A stretch of 64,000 bases of DNA from Dokdonia sp. Hel_I_53 (lineage in GTDB: Bacteria; Bacteroidota; Bacteroidia; Flavobacteriales; Flavobacteriaceae). Positions 29,129-38,587 of this stretch are shown here, piece by piece (positions within the stretch are counted from its first letter, which is position 1; each line of letters opens with the position of its first letter). The position numbers and the translations under genes are program-made. The stretch spans positions 2,127,001 through 2,191,000 of the forward strand of contig NZ_VISL01000001.1 of the NCBI RefSeq assembly GCF_007827465.1, written 5' to 3'. The notes under the pieces were generated by a model. It saw only the letters and a program-made list of their open reading frames with translations, did no database searches and was not told the DNA's origin.

Positions 29129-30019
29129 CTACCAGTCTTTTTCAGTTTTGACTCTTGCTCCCTTAACTTTTTGTGCATTAATTTTTTCTTGTGTTTTTTG
29201 TTCTTGCTCTTGCATCGCCTTTAAAAGACTTTGCACTCTTTGAGGAGAAAGTTGACCTTGTTGAGGTTGTGGTGGTGGCTGTTTTTTGTCACCTTCTCCA
29301 CCATCTTTCTTTTGATCTTGCTCTTTGGGTTTTCCTTTATCATCTTCTTTCTGCTCGCCATCTTTCTTTTTATCCTTTCCTTCATCATCTGTCTCTTCTT
29401 CATCGCCATCGTCACCCTCTTTTTTATCGCCGTCTCCTTTATTGTCCTTTTCGTTTTTATCTTGGCTATCTCCTTTATCTTTTTTTTCTTCACTCTTATC
29501 ATCATTGCCACCATCACCACCACCACCGTTTTTGTCTTTTTCTTTTTTTGCCATCTGTAGGTTATAGCGTGTTTCTTCATCTGTAGGATCTGCGCGTAGT
29601 GCGTTTTTATAGGCCTCTACAGCACCATCCCAATTTTCTTGCTGATAAAAAGCATTCCCTAGATTGTGGAAAGCTTTGTGCTTTTCTTTTTTGGTTTGAG
29701 CAGCTTCTGTAGCTTTTACTAGCACCGCTATACTTTCTTTCCATTTTTTATTTACGTAATAATTGTTACCAGCATTATATGTGGCAGGTACACTCTCAGG
29801 TGTTAGTGCTATAGCAGTACGAAGTTTAGATTCCGCTTTCGCGAAAGCATCAAAATCAAGTACCCCTCCCTCTTGATTCACTAAAGCCTCTGTACCTTCG
29901 ATAACAAGTTCTCTAGATTTTTCTTGATTAGGGTTTTCTGGTACTGTAGGTCCCTTTCTAGTTTGACCTATAGCCGAAATTGAAAGCGTGGCAATTGCCA
30001 TTAGAAATAACTTTTTCAT
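29129..30019 (-). CDS. batC: BatC: TPR protein with charged low-complexity tail
   Basis: A 296-residue exported protein (signal MKKLFLMAIATLSISAIG) with TPR units at about 35-155 (LRTAIALTPESVPATYNAGN; FHNLGNAFYQQENWDGAVEA). A very long tract of Lys, Asp, Glu and Gly (about 158-245) and a Pro/Gln stretch follow, then a final helix with SLLKAMQEQEQKTQEK. The tract is intrinsically disordered and repetitive at DNA level. The iterated palindrome encodes AFAKA at residues 58-62. It starts 3 bp after batB. Confidence 0.9.
   Translation of the reverse strand: MKKLFLMAIATLSISAIGQTRKGPTVPENPNQEKSRELVIEGTEALVNQEGGVLDFDAFAKAESKLRTAIALTPESVPATYNAGNNYYVNKKWKESIAVLVKATEAAQTKKEKHKAFHNLGNAFYQQENWDGAVEAYKNALRADPTDEETRYNLQMAKKEKDKNGGGGDGGNDDKSEEKKDKGDSQDKNEKDNKGDGDKKEGDDGDEEETDDEGKDKKKDGEQKEDDKGKPKEQDQKKDGGEGDKKQPPPQPQQGQLSPQRVQSLLKAMQEQEQKTQEKINAQKVKGARVKTEKDW
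29835..29848. repeat. Iterated palindrome copy 11 (coding)
   Basis: Perfect core, AFAKA frame, residues 58-62 of BatC. Confidence 0.95.
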
Positions 30020-30022
30020 CGG

Positions 30023-31057
30023 TTATTGTTCATTAAATAAGTTCAACTTTTTCAACCAATTTGTTTTTTTGTCAAGTAAGAATATGTCTAAAAATAATAA
30101 CAGTAAACCAGCGGCTAGAAACCATTGAAAGCGGTCTTTAAAATCTGCAAACTGCTTTGCTTCAAACTCTTTCTTGTCCATACCATTGAGCAAATTCTGT
30201 ACCGTTTCTACAACAGCAGCTGTGCTACTGCCATCGATATATTCTCCATTTGCCTCAGCAGCAATGTCTCTTAATGTTTGTGCATCAAGGCGAGTAATAA
30301 CAGTCTCGCCATTTTGGTTTTTTTTATAACCCACAATTCTTCCATTACGCTTGAGCGGTATGGGTCCTCCCTCTAATTTACCTACACCTATTGTATAAAT
30401 TTGAATACCTTCTTCTCTTGCTTGCTCAGCAATATCAGTAGATTCTCCAACGTGATCCTCACCATCAGATACAATAAATAATACTCTATTAGTTTGTTCT
30501 TCATCATTATAATACGTTTTTGCAAGCTCTATAGCCTCAGAGATAGCGGTACCTTGACTGGATAGCATATCTGTACTCATTTGGCTTAAAAAAAGTTTTG
30601 CACCACTATAATCTGTAGTAATAGGCAACTGAGGGTATGCACTTCCTGCATATGCAATTATACCCACACGATCACTGCCTAGATTATTTATAATTTGTGT
30701 GACGAGTTGTTTAGATTTTTCTATGCGGTTAGGTGCGATATCTTCTGCCAGCATAGATTTTGAGACGTCTATAGCAAACACCACATCTACCCCTTCACGC
30801 TTAACAGTTTCTAATTTTGTGCCCACTTTGGGATTCACTAAAGCAAATACTAAAAAGAAAATAGCAAGACAGGTGATAGTTATCTTCAAAATAGGCTTAA
30901 AATAGGATTTGTCAGGACTTAATTTTTTAAGTAAAACACTATCTGCAAATTTCTTTTGGGCCTGGCGTTGCCAGATGACTACGCCTGTGTATAGCAGAAT
31001 TATTGCTGGAATAACCAACAATAGCCAAAACCATATTTTTTCTTCTAGTATATACAT
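30023..31057 (-). CDS. batB: BatB: VWA-domain membrane protein
   Basis: A 344-residue inner-membrane protein with N-terminal helices (about 8-28 and 57-75), a von Willebrand A domain with MIDAS motif AIDVSKSML (D97, S99, S101), and a C-terminal helix near 318-335. VWA domains bind Mg2+ and mediate protein contacts. It is a paralog of BatA just upstream. An iterated palindrome sits in the 45-bp batA-batB gap, in an otherwise nearly gapless operon. Confidence 0.92.
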   Translation of the reverse strand: MYILEEKIWFWLLLVIPAIILLYTGVVIWQRQAQKKFADSVLLKKLSPDKSYFKPILKITITCLAIFFLVFALVNPKVGTKLETVKREGVDVVFAIDVSKSMLAEDIAPNRIEKSKQLVTQIINNLGSDRVGIIAYAGSAYPQLPITTDYSGAKLFLSQMSTDMLSSQGTAISEAIELAKTYYNDEEQTNRVLFIVSDGEDHVGESTDIAEQAREEGIQIYTIGVGKLEGGPIPLKRNGRIVGYKKNQNGETVITRLDAQTLRDIAAEANGEYIDGSSTAAVVETVQNLLNGMDKKEFEAKQFADFKDRFQWFLAAGLLLLFLDIFLLDKKTNWLKKLNLFNEQ

Positions 31058-31085
31058 CTAGATATTTCTTTTTTAACGGTGATAT

Positions 31086-31099
31086 GCTTTCGCGAAAGC
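31086..31099. repeat. Iterated palindrome copy 12 (intergenic, within operon)
   Basis: Perfect core, 3 bp after the batA stop codon and 28 bp before the batB start. Confidence 0.95.
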
Positions 31100-31102
31100 G
31101 TA

Positions 31103-32107
31103 TTATACAAAACTCCTAAACACAGTATATTTTAAAAGCAACTCGATGAGGAGTAATAAACCTGCAAGTAATACAAGAGGTCTAAATTTTTCTTCATAAT
31201 TTGTATACTTAAACTCTTCTACATCTGTACGCTCTAGTTTGTCAATCTCATTATAGATTTCTTTAAGCTTTTCATTATCTGTTGCTCTAAAATACTTGCC
31301 TCCAGTAGTTGCGGCAATTTCTTTTAAAAGCTCTTCATCAATAGTAACTTTAATATTTTCGTAGACAAAGCTTCCATTTGCATTTAAAGCATAAGGAGAA
31401 AGTGCAGTACCGTTTGTACCCATTCCAATAGTATACACCTTTATGCCAAATTCTTGTGAAAGTTCTGCTGCGATACGTGGATCAATTTGACCTGCATTAT
31501 TCTCACCGTCCGTCATTAAAATAATAACCTTACTAAGTGCTTTACTGTCTTTTAACCGGTTTACACCTGTTGCAAGCCCCATTCCTATAGCTGTACCGCC
31601 CTCAATAATATTGTTATATTCAATAGATTTTAGTGCGCTTAACACAATACTTTTATCACTAGTAATAGGCGTTTTTGTAAAACTCTCGCCAGCATACTCT
31701 ACAATTCCTATACGATCGTTGGGTCTTCCATTAATAAATTGTGCTGCAACAGTTTTTAATGCTTCTAACCTATTAGGCTTTAAGTCTTTTGCAAGCATAC
31801 TTGCAGAAACGTCTATTGCGATGACGATATCAATACCTTTTGTGGTTTTTGTCTTTGTAGACACCTCAACATTACGGGGTTTTGCCAATGCCGTAATAAT
31901 TAATGCAAGGCACGCCAGTCTTAGTATAAAAAGTATAGGGCGGAGCTTAGGTAAGATACTAGCATTCTTTTTAAACCCTTTTGTACTAGAAATTTTAACA
32001 GCTGGCGTCTGTTTATTGTATCTCCATAAATACCAAGCTACGGCTACTGGTAACGAAAGTAGTAACCAGAAAAACTCAGGATTTGTAAATTCAAAATTAC
32101 TCAGCAT
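31103..32107 (-). CDS. batA: BatA: VWA-domain membrane protein
   Basis: A 334-residue inner-membrane protein with the aerotolerance-regulator N-terminus (FTNPEFFWLLLSLPVAVAWY, two helices to about 72), VWA domain with MIDAS AIDVSASML (D99, S101, S103) and the TDGENNAG motif, and a C-terminal helix (RPLVLLAGLLLLIELLL). The start codon overlaps the upstream stop by one base, indicating translational coupling. Confidence 0.93.
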   Translation of the reverse strand: MLSNFEFTNPEFFWLLLSLPVAVAWYLWRYNKQTPAVKISSTKGFKKNASILPKLRPILFILRLACLALIITALAKPRNVEVSTKTKTTKGIDIVIAIDVSASMLAKDLKPNRLEALKTVAAQFINGRPNDRIGIVEYAGESFTKTPITSDKSIVLSALKSIEYNNIIEGGTAIGMGLATGVNRLKDSKALSKVIILMTDGENNAGQIDPRIAAELSQEFGIKVYTIGMGTNGTALSPYALNANGSFVYENIKVTIDEELLKEIAATTGGKYFRATDNEKLKEIYNEIDKLERTDVEEFKYTNYEEKFRPLVLLAGLLLLIELLLKYTVFRSFV

Positions 32108-33777
32108 TATTCTTTTTCTTGATCTTGTTGTGCCGCTTGTACCTCTACACTTTGTAAAATACGGTTTGCAATTTTCGTGCTGTACTCATCATTTTCATGC
32201 CATCTCAAGAATAGTTCTTGAGTAGTATTTTCTGCTACAAATACTAATAGCGCGTATTCAATATCTGTTTCTTTTTCTGTGTTTGCAAACGTCTTTCCTG
32301 TACCAAATACTTTTACTCCTTCGCCACCATTAGTAGTTTCAAATTTTTCATTCTTTACAATTGAAAACTGAGTACCATCTTCTTCAAAATATTTTAGCCT
32401 TACATCTATTATCGGCTCTGGTGCAGCTTTTGTATCCTTGGGATAACTTGTTTGGAAAAGTGCAACGGTAAATGACCTATTTGGGTCACTTATCCATACA
32501 AATGAGTTAGCTTCTACATTTTGACTAGCATCCTCAGGAATATTTACTTTTTTTCTTTCAAGCACTTTGGGCGTACTTATAACCATAGAAGGAGACCCAT
32601 ATTCACTGGTGATCCAAGTCCCTTCTGAGAGTTCTCTTGTCATATTCCCAAACACAAAATCTTGCACTTCACTAAGTCCTTTTATGCCAATAGCGACGCC
32701 CGTTGCAAGTAACAATATAGCAAGTACACCTCCTATTCCAGACAACCAGAGTTTACGAGTACGCTTTCGCGAAAGCGATTCTCTATAGTCTTCTTGTTTC
32801 ATTAACTCCTCTACTGTAGGAGCAGGTAGTGCATCTTTAGTCTCCTTTACTATTTCTTCTACTACATGCCTGTCTGCTTGAGCTTTTCCCTCTGGAGGAT
32901 TAACACGGGCAAATTTTATTAAATCTGCACGCTTAAAAATGTCTTTTATTCTAGTAATTGTTTGAGGGTTAAAATCAATATTTCCAGAATCGCGCTCTAA
33001 TTGTAATCTTTCTAAAAGCTCATCTGTAGTACTCTCAAGTGAACGATCATATACTTTTTCGTTATAATAACGTCGTACTGTATCTGTAAGTTCAGAATAA
33101 TATTCTTTGTATTTTCCTGTTACTATGTAATCCTTTTGATCCAGCGCTTGCAAGCTTGCAATGGCTTGCTCGTAAGGAGGGATATATTTTTCTGCTTCTT
33201 TTCTTTTCTTATTGCGGTGAAGCAACCACCATAAGAATATGACAATAGCTAGAGTAACAGGAATTATATAAAGTAGATATTTCCACCAATTGCTATAGTC
33301 TTTGGGTAAATTAATAATAGGTTTTATATCATATAGGCCTTGATTTACGGTATCTAAGACAACATTATTAACTGCTACTAAAAAACTATCTGTCTCAACT
33401 GTGCGTGTACCTATAATTATCTTTTGCCTAGGTATTATGTACCTACCACTGTCAAACTGTGTAAGCCCGTATTTTTTAACGAGTTTCATCTTTGTAGATG
33501 CAGCATTTGCTGTATCTACGGTATAGCTTTCAATCACCTCTAGTGGAGTGAAAGTTTGGCCTTCTGGAAACACAACGGACTCTCCTTGATTTGCGAGTAC
33601 TTCTACCTTATAGTTGATTTGCTGCCCAATTAATATGGAAGTAGAATCAATAGTTGCTCTAACCTCATTTTCTTGCGCGCTAGTTTGGAAAAAAATAGCT
33701 GATAAAAAAAATAGAAAGCACAGGAGTGCTTGCGTTTTGTAATAGACCTTGTTGATATAAAAAAATTCTTTAATCAT
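32107..33777 (-). CDS. BatD-like membrane protein of the Bat operon
   Basis: A 556-residue protein between the DUF58 and batA genes. It has a signal segment (15-35), an N-terminal beta domain (about 38-140) resembling the BatD Ig fold, a first membrane helix (164-186), a helical DUF4381-like cytoplasmic part (190-320), a second membrane helix (343-365) and a C-terminal beta-rich domain facing the periplasm. The C-terminal domain is extra relative to BatD, and I do not recognise it. The palindrome encodes LSRKR (335-339), just before the second helix, a rare frame for it. Confidence 0.78.
   Translation of the reverse strand: MIKEFFYINKVYYKTQALLCFLFFLSAIFFQTSAQENEVRATIDSTSILIGQQINYKVEVLANQGESVVFPEGQTFTPLEVIESYTVDTANAASTKMKLVKKYGLTQFDSGRYIIPRQKIIIGTRTVETDSFLVAVNNVVLDTVNQGLYDIKPIINLPKDYSNWWKYLLYIIPVTLAIVIFLWWLLHRNKKRKEAEKYIPPYEQAIASLQALDQKDYIVTGKYKEYYSELTDTVRRYYNEKVYDRSLESTTDELLERLQLERDSGNIDFNPQTITRIKDIFKRADLIKFARVNPPEGKAQADRHVVEEIVKETKDALPAPTVEELMKQEDYRESLSRKRTRKLWLSGIGGVLAILLLATGVAIGIKGLSEVQDFVFGNMTRELSEGTWITSEYGSPSMVISTPKVLERKKVNIPEDASQNVEANSFVWISDPNRSFTVALFQTSYPKDTKAAPEPIIDVRLKYFEEDGTQFSIVKNEKFETTNGGEGVKVFGTGKTFANTEKETDIEYALLVFVAENTTQELFLRWHENDEYSTKIANRILQSVEVQAAQQDQEKE
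32763..32776. repeat. Iterated palindrome copy 13 (coding)
   Basis: Perfect core in the LSRK frame, residues 335-338, adding positive charge just before a membrane helix. Confidence 0.95.
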
Positions 33778-33820
33778 TTATTGTATATACAGTGCTCTTA
33801 ATTTCTAAAATAGTACTCTA

Positions 33821-34687
33821 TTAACCTCTTCTTTTAAAATATCCCAATAATTTTTTTACATAGCTTTCATCCGTTCTCACATCTATCACACCAGCTCCAC
33901 TACGACGAAAGGTATCTTTAAAATAAGATACTCTATCATTATAGTAAGAAGCATAATCTGAACGTACTTTTCTTGAACTTGTATTTACAAGCATTAATTC
34001 GCCACTTTCTTCATCCTCCATTTGTACCATTCCCAAGCTAGGGATGTTCTCTTCTCTCTGGTCATAGATACGTATTCCCGTAATATCGTGTTTGTTCGCA
34101 GCAATTTTTATAGTTTGCTCATAACCATCTGTAATAAAATCTGAAAGCACAAAAACAATCGCTTTCTTTTTCATGACGCTACTCAAGAATTTAATAGCTT
34201 GAGAAAGGTCTGTTTTTTTTGATCTTGGCTGAAACTCTAGGAGTTCACGTATGATTCTCAAAACGTGGTATTTTCCTTTTTTTGGAGGGATAAAGAGTTC
34301 AATTTCATCTGTAAATAAAATGAGACCAATTTTATCATTGTTTTGCATAGCACTAAAGGCCAGTGTTGCAGCAATTTCTGTTACAATCTCATTTTTAAAT
34401 TGCTTATCTGTTCCAAAAAATTCAGAACCAGAAACATCTGCCACGAGCATCATGGTGAGTTCTCGTTCTTCTTCAAAGACTTTAATATAAGGTTCGCTGT
34501 ATCTCGCAGTAACATTCCAATCTATATTACGTACATCGTCGCCAAATTGATATTGTCTCACTTCAGAAAAAGTCATACCACGACCCTTAAATGTAGAGTG
34601 GTATTCACCGCCAAAAATGTGATCAGACAACCTACGCGTCTTAATCTCTATTTTTCGTACTTTTTTAAGTAGTTCCTTAGTATTCAT
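33821..34687 (-). CDS. DUF58 (VWA-like) protein of the MoxR/Bat operon
   Basis: A 288-residue cytoplasmic protein with the DUF58 signature, GRGMTFSEVRQYQFGDDVRN followed by IDWNVTARY, and a VWA-like DVSGSEFFGT motif. DUF58 proteins are the usual partners of MoxR AAA+ ATPases and are thought to be the folding or activation targets or adaptors. It is 43 bp before the BatD-like gene and 74 bp after moxR. Confidence 0.9.
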   Translation of the reverse strand: MNTKELLKKVRKIEIKTRRLSDHIFGGEYHSTFKGRGMTFSEVRQYQFGDDVRNIDWNVTARYSEPYIKVFEEERELTMMLVADVSGSEFFGTDKQFKNEIVTEIAATLAFSAMQNNDKIGLILFTDEIELFIPPKKGKYHVLRIIRELLEFQPRSKKTDLSQAIKFLSSVMKKKAIVFVLSDFITDGYEQTIKIAANKHDITGIRIYDQREENIPSLGMVQMEDEESGELMLVNTSSRKVRSDYASYYNDRVSYFKDTFRRSGAGVIDVRTDESYVKKLLGYFKRRG

Positions 34688-34761
34688 CTTTTAAGTTTGC
34701 AGTCTCAGGCGACAATTTACAAGCAAGTCTCGCTGTCAATATCACATATTTTTAATCCTAT

Positions 34762-35766
34762 TTACGGTACTTCAATCTGATTTACAATCTTATCAATAAT
34801 ATCTACAGAAGTAACATTTTCTGCCTCTGCTTCATAAGTTATTCCAATTCGGTGACGTAAAATATCGTGTACTACAGCACGCACGTCTTCTGGGATTACA
34901 TAACCACGACGCTTAATAAACGCATAACACTTTGCTGCAGTAGCAAGATTAATACTACCACGAGGAGAGGCTCCAAAATTTATGAGCGGTTTCAAGTCTG
35001 CTAGACCATAGTTTTCTGGATATCGTGTTGCAAAGATGATATCAAGAATGTACTTCTCGATTTTCTCATCCATGTACACTTCTTTTACGGCTTCTTGTGC
35101 GCGTAAAATTTGTGCTACAGTTACAACAGGGTTAATCTTTTCAAAAGCACCTTTTAAGTTTGCTCTAATGATTAACTGCTCATCCTCTAGCGTAGGATAA
35201 TCAATAACCGTTTTTAACATAAAACGATCTACTTGTGCCTCAGGCAGCGGATATGTACCTTCTTGTTCTACAGGGTTTTGAGTAGCCATTACTAGAAATG
35301 GCTTGTCCAATACGAACGTTTCATCACCTATAGTAACTTGTTTTTCTTGCATGGCTTCCAGCAGCGCAGATTGCACTTTTGCAGGGGCACGGTTAATCTC
35401 ATCTGCAAGCACAAAATTTGCAAAAATAGGACCCTTCTTGATGCTGAAGTCATTGACCTTCATGTTGTAAATTAATGTCCCCACCACATCTGCAGGTAAT
35501 AAATCTGGAGTAAATTGTATACGAGAGAATGAACCTTGTACTGCTTGAGAAAGTGTATTAATAGCTAGCGTCTTTGCAAGCCCTGGCACTCCTTCTAGTA
35601 GGATATGACCTCGACCTAAAAGACCAATAAGTAGCCTTTCTACCATATACTTTTGACCTACGATTACTTTCCCCATTTCTTGGGTAAGTAGATCTACAAA
35701 AGCACTTTCACGTTCTATCTTTTCATTGATTGCACCTATGTCAATCGTGCTCGTATTTTCTTCCAT
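34762..35766 (-). CDS. MoxR-family AAA+ ATPase
   Basis: A 334-residue chaperone-like ATPase, first gene of the operon. It has Walker A GVPGLAKT (59-66), Walker B LADEIN (D122, E123), sensor region MATQNPVEQEGTYPLPEAQ and the C-terminal lid. It is thought to act on VWA and DUF58 partners such as those encoded downstream. Upstream, TAGACTTTG resembles the promoter consensus with one extra base; no exact promoter match is visible. Confidence 0.93.
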   Translation of the reverse strand: MEENTSTIDIGAINEKIERESAFVDLLTQEMGKVIVGQKYMVERLLIGLLGRGHILLEGVPGLAKTLAINTLSQAVQGSFSRIQFTPDLLPADVVGTLIYNMKVNDFSIKKGPIFANFVLADEINRAPAKVQSALLEAMQEKQVTIGDETFVLDKPFLVMATQNPVEQEGTYPLPEAQVDRFMLKTVIDYPTLEDEQLIIRANLKGAFEKINPVVTVAQILRAQEAVKEVYMDEKIEKYILDIIFATRYPENYGLADLKPLINFGASPRGSINLATAAKCYAFIKRRGYVIPEDVRAVVHDILRHRIGITYEAEAENVTSVDIIDKIVNQIEVP

Positions 35767-35927
35767 AATTATAAATTCTGAGTATAGGACTTTCTAAACG
35801 TTGCAAAGTCTAATTTTATTCCTATAATTCTTGTTAACATTTGGTTAAAAATTGAGGAAGTAAAAGGGCTTTCCGTGTATTTCTGTAGCTTTAGTTAGAT
35901 TGAATTTAGGAAAAACGAAAATAAAAA

Positions 35928-36800
35928 ATGTCACAAAAATATTCAAAAATTATTCAAGGTTGTATGACTTGGGGGGTGTGGGGTAAAAAATTAAATACGT
36001 CACAGATGGTAGAATCTATACATCATTGTGTTGAGCAGGGTCTTACTACATTTGACCACGCTGATATTTACGGAGATTATACTACAGAAGGAGAGTGGGG
36101 TTATGCTTTCGCGAAAGCGAACATCGCAAGAGAACAGATACAAATTATAAGTAAATGTGGTATTCAAATGAAGGGTGCTCACAGGCCAGAAAATGTAGTA
36201 AAACATTATCAGTACACTAAAGAATATATTATTTCTAGTGCTGAGCGATCTTTAAAAGAACTTAGGGCAGATTATCTAGATCTTTTCTTATTACACAGAC
36301 CTAGCCCATTGATGAATCCTGCAGAAATTGCAGAAGCCGTAGAGGCTTTAAAAAGTAGTGGGAAAATAAAAGACTTCGGGGTGTCAAATTTTACGAACGA
36401 TCAAGTTGATATGTTGAGATGTAAAACGGAGGTTGCTTCAAATCAAATTGAAATATCACTCACCTCTACAGAGTCACTTACTGATGGAACATTAGATTAT
36501 TGCATCTCAAATAATGTGATCCCTATGAGCTGGAGTCCTTTAGGAAGTTTTTTTAAGGAAGATACTCCGCAAAACGAACGAATCTCTGAGGTGCTTAGTA
36601 CTTTGTCAAATAAATACAGTGCGACGACAGATCAACTTTTAATAGCTTGGTTACTTAAGCATCCAGCAGGGATACACCCTGTTATTGGAACTACTAATTT
36701 TGATAGGATTGAAAAGGCAATCGAGGCACAAAGTATCCAATTAGAATTACAAGATTGGTTTGCAATGCTTGAAGCTAGTACGGGGCACGAAGTGGCTTAG
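35928..36800 (+). CDS. Aldo/keto reductase (YdhF-like)
   Basis: A 290-residue NADPH-dependent oxidoreductase of the TIM-barrel AKR fold. The catalytic tetrad is visible: D43 and Y48 in TFDHADIYGD, K76 in IISKCGI and H123 in FLLHRPSP. GVSNFT and the cofactor segment PVIGTTNFDRIEKA also fit. The palindrome supplies AFAKA at 60-64, in the helix before strand 3, where homologs vary. It is divergent from moxR and convergent with the DUF4382 gene, separated by a bidirectional terminator. Confidence 0.93.
   Translation: MSQKYSKIIQGCMTWGVWGKKLNTSQMVESIHHCVEQGLTTFDHADIYGDYTTEGEWGYAFAKANIAREQIQIISKCGIQMKGAHRPENVVKHYQYTKEYIISSAERSLKELRADYLDLFLLHRPSPLMNPAEIAEAVEALKSSGKIKDFGVSNFTNDQVDMLRCKTEVASNQIEISLTSTESLTDGTLDYCISNNVIPMSWSPLGSFFKEDTPQNERISEVLSTLSNKYSATTDQLLIAWLLKHPAGIHPVIGTTNFDRIEKAIEAQSIQLELQDWFAMLEASTGHEVA
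36105..36118. repeat. Iterated palindrome copy 14 (coding)
   Basis: Perfect core, AFAKA frame, residues 60-64 of the aldo/keto reductase. Confidence 0.95.
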
Positions 36801-36807
36801 TTACTAT

Positions 36808-36846
36808 GAAAAAAAGCGGGTTATGACTTCTCATAACCCGCTTTTA
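36808..36846. terminator. Bidirectional intrinsic terminator
   Basis: AAAAGCGGGTTATGA pairs perfectly with TCATAACCCGCTTTT around a 4-nt loop, between convergent genes. Confidence 0.92.
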
Positions 36847-36864
36847 TATTTTTAAAAAATTCTT

Positions 36865-37656
36865 TTATTGGAAAGTAAAAGCATCTACAGTTGTTACAAC
36901 ACCAGTTTCAACATTTACATCTGATACTGTCCCTACTTCAAATCCAGCAGCTGCATCCATTTCATAAGTTAGTGTATAAGTTCCTTCTGGAACACCAGCA
37001 AGTACAAATTCACCTGCATCATTAGTAAATGCAGTAATTTCTGTAGTTCCATTAGATGCAGTTACCTCAGTTAAGAAACCTAATGGTAAAACAGTACCTG
37101 AGATTGCTCCAGATCTAGCTTCTACACTAGCACGGATAACTGGCTTTAAAGAATAACCACCATTTACTTCTTGTACTACAGATTCATCTACATCAAAATC
37201 TAATAAGAACTCATAAAAAACACCATCCTCTAAAGTTTCATTTACTTGAACTTTAAGGCCACTCTGTTGTGCACTTGGTGTAGCTAGTGGAAAAGTTTCC
37301 CCATCTACAACTATTGTGTTGTTTTCTGCTAAGATTAATCTAATCTGGCTAAGTCGTCCAGCATCTACCTGATCATCTACAAGCAATACATTTGCTCCTC
37401 CTGTAAGTTCAAGTAGGTCATATATTCCAGCATTTACGTCAGAACCTATCATTACATCATCTTCATCTTCCACGTCACCATTATACTTTATTACTACATT
37501 TTCTACATCGATGTTTACTGCATCATAATCTCCAGGAGCATCTGTAAGCCTTACAGCCATTCTTGCTGTTCCGTTGTCTGAACTGTCATCATCTCCACAT
37601 GAAATAAATCCTAATGTTAATACACTTAAAAGTGCTAGTCTTAAATAAGTTTTCAT
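36865..37656 (-). CDS. DUF4382 lipoprotein
   Basis: A 263-residue exported lipoprotein: signal MKTYLRLALLSVLTLGFISC, a short acidic linker (GDDDSSDN), a DUF4382 domain (about 30-180, with RMAVRLTDAPGDYDAVNIDV) and a carboxypeptidase-like beta domain (about 183-263, with TNDAGEFVLAGVPEGTYTL). Location is outer membrane or surface; the ligand is unknown. Very acidic, as usual for marine surface proteins. The gene is single. Confidence 0.88.
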   Translation of the reverse strand: MKTYLRLALLSVLTLGFISCGDDDSSDNGTARMAVRLTDAPGDYDAVNIDVENVVIKYNGDVEDEDDVMIGSDVNAGIYDLLELTGGANVLLVDDQVDAGRLSQIRLILAENNTIVVDGETFPLATPSAQQSGLKVQVNETLEDGVFYEFLLDFDVDESVVQEVNGGYSLKPVIRASVEARSGAISGTVLPLGFLTEVTASNGTTEITAFTNDAGEFVLAGVPEGTYTLTYEMDAAAGFEVGTVSDVNVETGVVTTVDAFTFQ

Positions 37657-37808
37657 AATTTGAGTTTATTAATTTATTTGGGGTTTAAAATTAATATACG
37701 CTAGAGATTGAGTTTTGGACTTAACAAATTTTAACCCGGGCCCTAAGTTTATCTTAACTTTCTAGTGTAGAGATAAAAAGCTACTTTTAAAAAAAGATAT
37801 TTTTTAAA

Positions 37809-38555
37809 ATGAGAGCATTAATAACAGGAGCCACAAGCGGCATAGGCAAAGCCACAGCTAAGCGTTTTGCGGCAGAGGGTATAGACTTAGTTTTATGTGG
37901 TAGACGAGTAGCAGCATTAGAGGAACTTAAAATGGAACTATCCACAAGGGTCAACGTATATACACTTGATTTTGATGTGCGGTCTAATGAGGATGTCCAG
38001 CGTGCAATTTCAATCATACCTATTGAATTGAACCAAATAGATATCCTGATAAATAACGCAGGTAATGCTCACGGACTAGATCCTATAGAAGATGGAAATG
38101 TTGAAGATTGGGATGCCATGTTAGACATAAATGTAAAAGGATTACTTTACGTAAGCAAAGCAATTATTCCACAAATGATCACTCGTAAGAAAGGTCACAT
38201 TATTAATATAGGGTCTACCGCAGGTAAAGAAGTGTATCCCAACGGAAATGTATATTGTGGAAGTAAGTATGCGGTTGATGCTATTACTCAAGGAATGCGC
38301 CTCGATCTGAATATGCATAATATAAAAGTAGGAGCTGTAAATCCAGGAATGGTAGAAACCAATTTTAGTAATATACGCTTTAAGGGAGATGAAAAAAGAG
38401 CAGATACTGTTTATAAAGGATTTGACTGTTTACAACCAGAAGATATCGCAGATATTATACACTTTGTTGTCTCTCGTCCGTACCACGTAAATATAGCAGA
38501 CTTAATGGTATTAAGTACAGCACAAGCTTCTTCTACAGTCGTGAATAAAAATTAA
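37809..38555 (+). CDS. Short-chain dehydrogenase/reductase (YdfG-like)
   Basis: A 248-residue NADP-dependent oxidoreductase. It has the Rossmann motif TGATSGIGKA, the NNAGNA segment, the catalytic Ser in INIGSTAGKEV and the YxxxK motif in YCGSKYAVDA. Closest in style to the YdfG 3-hydroxy acid/serine dehydrogenase group, but the substrate cannot be fixed from sequence. The AlbA_2 gene follows 32 bp downstream and may share its transcript. Confidence 0.92.
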   Translation: MRALITGATSGIGKATAKRFAAEGIDLVLCGRRVAALEELKMELSTRVNVYTLDFDVRSNEDVQRAISIIPIELNQIDILINNAGNAHGLDPIEDGNVEDWDAMLDINVKGLLYVSKAIIPQMITRKKGHIINIGSTAGKEVYPNGNVYCGSKYAVDAITQGMRLDLNMHNIKVGAVNPGMVETNFSNIRFKGDEKRADTVYKGFDCLQPEDIADIIHFVVSRPYHVNIADLMVLSTAQASSTVVNKN

Positions 38556-38587
38556 AAGTATAAGTAAGTAAAGCTTTATAGTACTAG

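Noticed and set aside
29191..29586. Several long open frames on both strands over the batC tail, rich in Ser, Leu, His or Lys.
   Set aside because: They mirror the Lys/Asp/Glu low-complexity tract of BatC. They have no start context or plausible domain; they are shadows of the repeat-like DNA.
37725..37745. CCCGGG/GGGCCC overlap before the SDR gene as an operator.
   Set aside because: It is a single short GC-rich stretch without a second half-site or a regulator nearby; likely chance.
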